Shown here: piece after piece, positions 6,478 through 10,179 of the stretch
Layout of the letters: every line of letters begins with the position of its first letter
Numbering within the stretch: the stretch's first letter is position 1
Source of the DNA: an uncultured Eubacterium sp.
GTDB lineage: Bacteria > Bacillota_A > Clostridia > Lachnospirales > Lachnospiraceae
Assembly: GCA_948759685.1 (NCBI GenBank)
Contig: CAQBGY010000098.1
Span: 1 to 10,179, forward strand
DNA: 10,179 bases
Direction of reading: 5' to 3'
The notes under the pieces: model-generated
What the model was told of the DNA's origin: nothing
The model's input: the letters and a program-made list of their open reading frames with translations, nothing else
Databases searched by the model: none
Translations under genes and position numbers: made by a program

Positions 6478-6609
6478 ATGTTTTATTATAAGATACTTGT
6501 TTGGCTCTTTTGGGTGGTATTGTCTTTTATAACAGGTTGTGTTCCGTTAATCCTACTTATTCTTTTAGTTGGCTTATGGGATATTGAGGAAGCGAATAAA
6601 CCTCGTTAG
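6478..6609 (+). CDS. Small membrane protein, 43 residues
   Basis: From ATG 6478 the peptide starts MFYYKILVWLFWVVLSFI, continues TGCVPLILLILLVGLWDI and ends in a charged tail, EEANKPR. It is hydrophobic over about 32 residues, enough for one long or two short membrane spans, with the tail probably cytoplasmic. A longer reading from an ATG at 6409 would begin inside the DUF3871 gene and run through the hairpin; the A-rich leader just before 6478 makes the short form better. I know no family. It could be an accessory membrane peptide of the element. A perfect 13-pair hairpin follows 12 bases after its stop. Confidence 0.5.
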   Translation: MFYYKILVWLFWVVLSFITGCVPLILLILLVGLWDIEEANKPR

Positions 6610-6667
6610 TGTTCAAAACAGGAATGTGTTCAAATAAATCTGCAAAGTTGGTTTGAACACATTCTTT
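6610..6667. terminator. Perfect 13-pair hairpin with GTGTTCAAA repeats upstream of the recombinase gene
   Basis: GAATGTGTTCAAA (6622-6634) pairs perfectly with TTTGAACACATTC (6652-6664), followed by TTT. This may terminate the small membrane gene. The word GTGTTCAAA is also present in direct orientation at 6610-6618, so there are two direct copies and one inverted copy within 55 bases, ending 35 bases before the recombinase start. Serine recombinases often bind or regulate themselves at clustered half-sites near their own gene, so this may be a recombination site or operator. Confidence 0.6.
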
Positions 6668-6695
6668 CATGTTATCAATTTAATCAAAGAATAAA

Positions 6696-7331
6696 ATGAA
6701 AACAGCCGTAATATATGCCCGTGTTTCTTCAAGTAATGACAGACAGGACACGAGCAGACAGATAGAGGATTTAAAGAAATATGCTATCTCACAGGATATA
6801 GAAATAGTAAACATATTCCAGGAGCATATTTCAGGTGCAAAGAAAATAGAGGAAAGGCAGATTTTAGGGGAATGTTTGGAATACTGTAAACGTGAATCTG
6901 TGAATATCCTACTTTTGTCTGAATTGTCAAGATTGGGAAGAAGTACATTACAGGTTCTTCGCTCTTTGGATATATTGCATGAATCGAAAGTATCGGTTTA
7001 CATACAGAACTTGGGCTTATATACTTTGCAACCAAATGGGGAAGTTAATCCAATAGCGTCTATCATGGTGACAGTACTTGCAGAAATGGCAAATATCGAA
7101 AGAAGCAATATCCAATACCGTTTGAATAGTGGTAGGGCAAATTATATTGCCAAAGGTGGTAAACTTGGTAGAAAGACAGGTTCAACCAAAACGGATGATA
7201 AGAAGAAGGAAGAATATAAAGAAGTCATTGCTTTACTAAGAAAAGGCTATTCAATCAGAAATATAGCTAAGCTACAAAGTATTGGTATTTCAACCGTTCA
7301 ACGGATAAAAAATCAGTTTATAAAGCCATAG
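6696..7331 (+). CDS. Small serine recombinase (resolvase/invertase family)
   Basis: The 211-residue product has the full small serine recombinase layout. The N-terminal catalytic domain starts with VIYARVSSS, where Ser11 is the expected nucleophile and Arg9 its partner. ISGAKKIEERQIL follows near residues 45-57, then SELSRLGRS (75-83) with the two conserved arginines, and the start of the long E helix at EMANIERSNIQYRLNSGR (130-147). GGKLGRKTGSTK links to a C-terminal helix-turn-helix, YSIRNIAKLQSIGISTVQRIK (185-205, in parts), that contacts the site. Such enzymes cut and rejoin DNA at short sites to resolve dimers or invert segments. It lacks the large C-terminal part of serine integrases, so resolution or inversion is more likely than integration. 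Inverted and direct repeats lie on both sides (6610-6664, 7344-7406, 7465-7547) and are candidate targets. Confidence 0.93.
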   Translation: MKTAVIYARVSSSNDRQDTSRQIEDLKKYAISQDIEIVNIFQEHISGAKKIEERQILGECLEYCKRESVNILLLSELSRLGRSTLQVLRSLDILHESKVSVYIQNLGLYTLQPNGEVNPIASIMVTVLAEMANIERSNIQYRLNSGRANYIAKGGKLGRKTGSTKTDDKKKEEYKEVIALLRKGYSIRNIAKLQSIGISTVQRIKNQFIKP

Positions 7332-7343
7332 GTATAAATTATC

Positions 7344-7406
7344 AGTTGGGTAGAAAATTTTAAAATTTTGCTCTTATATAGGCAATCACAAATTTTCTAC
7401 CTACTT
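7344..7406. repeat. Inverted repeat after the recombinase gene, sharing a word with 2433-2443
   Basis: GGTAGAAAATTT (7349-7360) pairs perfectly with AAATTTTCTACC (7390-7401), and the outer bases add partial pairing (AGTTG against TACTT). The bases after are GGATTTACT, so it is a poor terminator. TTCTACCTACT (7395-7405) is identical to the 11-mer in the inverted repeat before the helicase-like gene. Confidence 0.6.
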
Positions 7407-7453
7407 GGATTTACTAAGAAGAGACAGCTCTCAACTTTTAATAAACAATAGTT

Positions 7454-7484
7454 CTTGCTATTACAAACGCTTTTCGTAACTTTG
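7454..7484 (+). promoter_or_regulatory. Strong Bacteroides primary-sigma promoter
   Basis: CTTG (7454-7457), a 19-base spacer, then TAACTTTG (7477-7484), which matches the TAnnTTTG -7 consensus fully at the usual spacing from a TTTG-like -33 box. Transcription should start near 7491. No gene begins until 7905, so the product is either an independent RNA or a leader of more than 400 bases. Confidence 0.75.
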
Positions 7485-7547
7485 TGGCAATTTCAGATAT
7501 CTAATGTGTTAGGTCTGAAAGGACATATTAGTTAACGAAGAGCGTTT
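7465..7547. repeat. Inverted repeat whose left arm lies inside the promoter
   Basis: AAACGCTTTTCGTAACT (7465-7481) is matched in inverted orientation by AGTTAACGAAGAGCGTTT (7530-7547), with one mismatch and one extra base. The left arm covers the space between the -33 and -7 boxes and most of the -7 box; the right arm lies about 40 bases into the predicted transcript. Inversion between the arms would pull the -7 box away from -33. An accidental or purely structural repeat cannot be excluded. Confidence 0.5.
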
Positions 7548-7740
7548 AAGATATTACCTTGTTCAGAAAATCGCCAATTTAATGAACAACTCAAGGTGAT
7601 AAGCAAGAACGCTCACGTCAATGTTATATACCTATCTTGTTAAGATAGTCTATATATCGTTTGGCGTGGGCTTGTTTATCATTGAGTTGTGGGTGTTTGG
7701 CGATACCTCTGAACTGTGATATTCAAGTTCCCACGCTTTT
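7491..7740 (+). ncRNA. Candidate structured RNA (free ncRNA or regulatory leader)
   Basis: The predicted start (7491) is the first base of a perfect stem, TTTCAGA (7491-7497) with TCTGAAA (7514-7520), with CTAA/TTAG pairing inside it. A long nested hairpin spans 7561-7714: GTTCAGA with TCTGAAC; ATCGCCAA (7570-7577) with TTGGCGAT (7697-7704); AACTCA with TGAGTT; GATAAGCAAG (7598-7607) with CTTGTTTATC (7671-7680); CACGTCAA (7614-7621) with TTGGCGTG (7661-7668); TATATA with TATATA; and CTATCTT with AAGATAG around a three-base loop. AGCGTT (7541-7546) can pair with AACGCT (7608-7613), which is unpaired in the long hairpin, giving a pseudoknot. No open frame fits. I do not recognise the RNA class. 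The many independent pairings and the fitting promoter argue strongly for function as RNA, but no covariation could be tested. Confidence 0.6.
7664..7740 (+). terminator. Alternative terminator-like stem of the candidate RNA
   Basis: GCGTGGGCTTG (7664-7674) pairs with CAAG-TT-CCCACGC (7724-7736), 11 pairs with a two-base bulge, directly followed by TTTT (7737-7740). The loop is long (49 bases). This stem uses bases that the long hairpin also needs, so the two folds exclude each other, as in attenuators and riboswitches. The T tract is short, so it could equally be a structural 3' end. Confidence 0.45.
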
Positions 7741-7904
7741 CTCATTGTATAATACTATCCAAAGGGAACAGGGTAGATAAAACGATATATAACTACGAAT
7801 CAGACATTAAGAAACAACTTTTGCTACTATCTTTTAAGTAGCCAACTCAATTTTTGAGCAGCTTATACTACAAATTAAATTATTAATGAAAAATTTTACA
7901 GAAT
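7741..7904 (+). promoter_or_regulatory. Leader upstream of the 119-residue lipoprotein gene
   Basis: There is no gene here. It holds AAACGATATATA (7780-7791), a perfect complement of TATATATCGTTT in the candidate RNA (7651-7662). It also holds a small stem GCTACT/AGTAGC (7823-7842) and a stem CTCAA/TTGAG (7846-7858). I see no good TAnnTTTG promoter near the gene, so expression may depend on the promoter at 7454 and on read-through of the RNA region. An E. coli-like TATAAT at 7748 is probably irrelevant in this group. Confidence 0.4.
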
Positions 7905-8264
7905 ATGAAAACATTTAGATTGTTTGCGACTTTATTGGTTATTGCTTTATGTGCAGGTTTTACTTCTTGTAGCGATGATGATGAAGATGAAAATCCGTTA
8001 GTAGGTGTTTGGTCTTATACGTGGGGAGGTGGAAACAAAGAAATTGTTACTTTTAAATCAGACGGTAAAGGAACTTGGGAATCTTATGATGTGTATGATG
8101 ATGAGTCTAATACAGAATCATTCTCTTATACATTTGACGGTAGTACTAAGTTGGTTCTTGATTGGGGAGATGATGACCCTGAAACTTATACAGTTGAAAT
8201 TTCTGATAACAGCTTGAAATTAATCGAAGAAGGAGGGCATACAGAAACCTTTACTAAACAATAA
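7905..8264 (+). CDS. Small lipoprotein, possibly lipocalin-like, 119 residues
   Basis: An SPII signal peptide is clear: basic start MKTFR, hydrophobic core LLVIALCAGF, then the lipobox FTSC with Cys22 as the lipidated residue. The acidic run SDDDEDEN follows directly, as is usual for surface-exposed lipoproteins of Bacteroidota. The mature part is about 95 residues: NPLVGVWSYTWGG, KEIVTFKSDGKGTWE and YTVEISDNSLKLIEE show the alternating beta pattern and the GxW start of lipocalin-like small Bacteroides lipoproteins. Ligand and role are unknown. It is very acidic. It follows a long structured leader and is followed by a hairpin and a second lipoprotein gene in the same direction, so this is probably the cargo end of the element or the adjoining chromosome. 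Start and end look intact. Confidence 0.85.
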   Translation: MKTFRLFATLLVIALCAGFTSCSDDDEDENPLVGVWSYTWGGGNKEIVTFKSDGKGTWESYDVYDDESNTESFSYTFDGSTKLVLDWGDDDPETYTVEISDNSLKLIEEGGHTETFTKQ

Positions 8265-8282
8265 TAGGAATTAACAGCATAG

Positions 8283-8308
8283 TGCTAGTCTTGTTAGGCT
8301 AGCATTTA
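8283..8308 (+). terminator. Hairpin between the two lipoprotein genes
   Basis: TGCTAGTCT (8283-8291) pairs with AGGCTAGCA (8296-8304) with one T-G pair and a four-base loop, followed by only TTT. It is a weak or partial terminator, so the downstream gene, which starts 35 bases later, may be co-transcribed at a lower level. Confidence 0.6.
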
Positions 8309-8338
8309 CTCCTTTACTGTTTTTAAATGAATGAAATA

Positions 8339-10108
8339 ATGAGAAATAATTATATTGTATTTATTAGTAGCATTGTATATGCGCTTCTTGTATTGATAGG
8401 TTGTGGAGATGATAATCCTGTCAACGATTCAAGAGAGGAAGAAAGCCATGATGTTGAGACTATATTAATACCTTTGGGAGAAAGTGAAAGGTATTTTGAA
8501 AAAGGAATCTGTTTTACCTCAAATAATGAGGAGAAAACTTTAACTTTCGAGACTAACAAGAAATGGAATATTACTATACCAACTAATATAGAATGGTGTA
8601 CTGTTTCCTCTAATAATGGAGTAGCAGGTACTGTATCACTGACGATAAAAGTAACAGAGAACACATTTTATGATGAACGTAATGCTATATTAACTTTGAA
8701 AGTCGGAGAAATAGAAAAAAGAATAAAGATTACTCAAAAACAGCAAGACGCACTTTTAGTATCATCAAATATTTTTGAGTTGGATAAATCTAACCATATA
8801 ATTGATGTTGAAGTAAAATCGAATATAGAATATGAAGTCATTATTCCGCCAGCATATCAAAGTTGGATTGTTCAAAATAATAAATCTCGCTCTTTGTCTA
8901 GCAATATTTTATCATTTACTGTACAGTATAGTTGGGAATATGATAAACGTGAAGGGGAAATTATAATTCGAGGAAATGATAAATCAGAGACAATACATAT
9001 TTATCAAACAGGAGAAGGAATGTTACTTACTTCAGCTAAGTATTTAGTAAGTGATAGTGAAGAAATGATTACTGTTAGAGTTAAAAGTAATTTTGATTTT
9101 AAGGTAAAATTACCTGCTGTGGATTGGATACAAGAAGCATCACATACTCGTGGAATATCAAGTCATACTCTTTATTATACTATCAAACAAAATACAACGG
9201 ATAAAATTCGCTGTGCAAGTTTACTATTTTATGATGAAAAAAGTGATGTTAAACGGGAGGTGCAGATAATACAAGGTGGTAAAAATCGGATAGAAGGGGG
9301 AAAAGCTGTCATATTCTTAAGTGAAGGAGGGACATTAAGTAATTATATTAGTGATGACAAAAAGAATGAAATAACGGACTTAACTCTTGGAGGTTATGTA
9401 AATGGTGATGATATGTTGTTTGTTAGGGAGATGTCCCGAACAAATGTATATGGTGATGAGTATGTAACAAACGGAAAGTTGACTAAGCTTGATTTGTCTA
9501 ATGCATTTTTTGTTGGTGGAGGGACATATTATATACATAATCATCAACAGTATACTACCAAATCCAATACTATACCTATTAGATTATTTCACAATTGTAG
9601 GACTTTGCAAGAAATAGTCCTTCCTGATAATATAACCAAAATAGAAGAATATGCTTTTTTTTGTTGTACTCAGTTGTCGAAAATTAATTTACATGATAAT
9701 ATTTCAGAAATAGGTAATGCTAGTTTCCATAAGTGTACATCGCTAAAGACAGTGAAGTTACCGTCTAATTTAAATAAAATAAGCAAACAGCTGTTTATTT
9801 CGTCGGGAATAAAAGATATTGATATTCCAGAGGCTGTGACTACTATTGAGACAGAAGCGTTTTTGGGCTGTGGTCTAAAAAAAATAAATATAGGTTCAAA
9901 TTTAAAGAATATAGGGTATAATATATTTTGGGGGTGTTCTGCTAATATTGAGGTACATATAAAAACTCGGATTGCTCCATATTCCGCAGCTTCTATTTTT
10001 AATTCTGACCAAGCTAAATATACTAAATTATATGTTCCTAAAGGGTGTTTTAATTCTTACAGTACTACTTCTCCTTGGCGTGAGATAAGGAATATATATG
10101 AAGAATAA
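8339..10108 (+). CDS. Surface lipoprotein with BACON domains and BspA-type leucine-rich repeats
   Basis: The product of 589 residues starts at ATG 8339; MNEI from 8327 is a poorer start because it delays the signal. The SPII signal is MRNNYIVFISSIVYALLVLIGC, broken here as MRNNY, a hydrophobic core and LIGC, with lipidated Cys22. Three BACON domains follow at about 56-134, 139-225 and 228-313, each with a W near mid-domain (NIEWCTVS, QSWIVQ, VDWIQEA) and ending in IxQ-type strands (ITQKQ, IYQTGEG, IIQGG). Then comes a stretch with EITDLTLGGYVNGDDM and LTKLDLSNA, and five or so BspA-type repeats at about 395-540 (LQEIVLPDNITKIEEYAF, LSKINLHDNISEIGNASF, LKTVKLPSNLNKIS). The end, LYVPKGCFNSY with WREIRNIY, is typical of the family. 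Likely exported to the outer membrane and used for binding glycans or host proteins. The gene is complete. Confidence 0.92.
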   Translation: MRNNYIVFISSIVYALLVLIGCGDDNPVNDSREEESHDVETILIPLGESERYFEKGICFTSNNEEKTLTFETNKKWNITIPTNIEWCTVSSNNGVAGTVSLTIKVTENTFYDERNAILTLKVGEIEKRIKITQKQQDALLVSSNIFELDKSNHIIDVEVKSNIEYEVIIPPAYQSWIVQNNKSRSLSSNILSFTVQYSWEYDKREGEIIIRGNDKSETIHIYQTGEGMLLTSAKYLVSDSEEMITVRVKSNFDFKVKLPAVDWIQEASHTRGISSHTLYYTIKQNTTDKIRCASLLFYDEKSDVKREVQIIQGGKNRIEGGKAVIFLSEGGTLSNYISDDKKNEITDLTLGGYVNGDDMLFVREMSRTNVYGDEYVTNGKLTKLDLSNAFFVGGGTYYIHNHQQYTTKSNTIPIRLFHNCRTLQEIVLPDNITKIEEYAFFCCTQLSKINLHDNISEIGNASFHKCTSLKTVKLPSNLNKISKQLFISSGIKDIDIPEAVTTIETEAFLGCGLKKINIGSNLKNIGYNIFWGCSANIEVHIKTRIAPYSAASIFNSDQAKYTKLYVPKGCFNSYSTTSPWREIRNIYEE

Positions 10109-10156
10109 TCGTCATCGATAAAAACGTAATCATTCTATTTTCCGCCACGACAATTT

Positions 10157-10179
10157 TATCGGCTGTTTTTCAGCCGATA
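10157..10179. repeat. Perfect hairpin at the right edge of the window
   Basis: TATCGGCTG (10157-10165) pairs perfectly with CAGCCGATA (10171-10179) around TTTTT, with an AATTTT tract before it. It may be a terminator serving one or both strands, but the window ends at the last paired base, so the following T tract cannot be seen. Confidence 0.6.

Noticed and set aside
6696..7331. Serine integrase (large serine recombinase).
   Set aside because: At 211 residues it lacks the large recombinase and zinc-ribbon domains; it has only the catalytic domain and a short helix-turn-helix.
7748..7753. TATAAT as the promoter for the lipoprotein gene.
   Set aside because: The primary sigma factor of Bacteroidota uses TAnnTTTG, not TATAAT, and no matching -35 box is present.
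7441..7904. Group II intron, retron or tmRNA as the identity of the structured RNA.
   Set aside because: There is no intron-encoded or retron reverse transcriptase in the window, no domain V-like stem and no tag-peptide frame; the fold as read does not match these classes.
1..10179. CRISPR array, tRNA, rRNA, restriction or toxin-antitoxin genes.
   Set aside because: No regularly spaced repeats, no cloverleaf or rRNA segments, and no nuclease, methylase or known toxin motifs were found on either strand.

Overview
The window reads as an accessory region of a Bacteroidota gut bacterium, most likely Bacteroides, Phocaeicola or Parabacteroides. It is AT-rich and has Bacteroides-type -7 boxes (TAnnTTTG). 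It encodes a Bacteroidales-type tyrosine recombinase tail, a DUF3871-family protein, lipoproteins with an SPII signal followed by acidic residues, and a BACON plus BspA-type leucine-rich-repeat surface protein. No tRNA, rRNA or CRISPR array was seen.

Layout, left to right. Bases 1-343 hold the C-terminal catalytic part of a tyrosine recombinase, possibly broken at about base 53 by an unrelated end (perhaps an IS). An unrecognised 282-residue protein follows, with its own promoter-like box and a strong terminator. A likely replication or maintenance pair comes next: a ParB/Srx-fold protein (1448-2356) and a superfamily-2 helicase-like protein (2485-4314) whose motif I lysine is replaced. A bidirectional terminator separates them from two overlapping small minus-strand genes (61 and 55 residues; the second is short and easy to overlook). 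Bases 4786-5386 are a gene-poor stretch rich in palindromes. Then come a DUF3871 protein, a 43-residue membrane peptide and a small serine recombinase (6696-7331). The mix of integrase, ParB-like protein, helicase, DUF3871 and resolvase/invertase suggests an integrated plasmid, mobilizable island or phage satellite. No relaxase, capsid or conjugation gene lies in the window.

The most striking part is 7332-7904, between the recombinase and two lipoprotein genes. A very good Bacteroides promoter (CTTG, 19 bases, TAACTTTG) predicts a transcript starting near 7491, exactly where a perfect stem-loop begins. The next 250 bases can form a long nested hairpin (7561-7714), a possible pseudoknot, and a competing 11-bp stem followed by TTTT. 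This looks like an unrecognised structured RNA, either free-standing or a switch in the leader of the lipoprotein genes. An inverted repeat has one arm between the -33 and -7 boxes of this promoter, so with a serine recombinase next door an invertible promoter is also possible.

Bases 7905-10108 are surface cargo: a 119-residue lipoprotein, then a 589-residue lipoprotein with three BACON domains and leucine-rich repeats.
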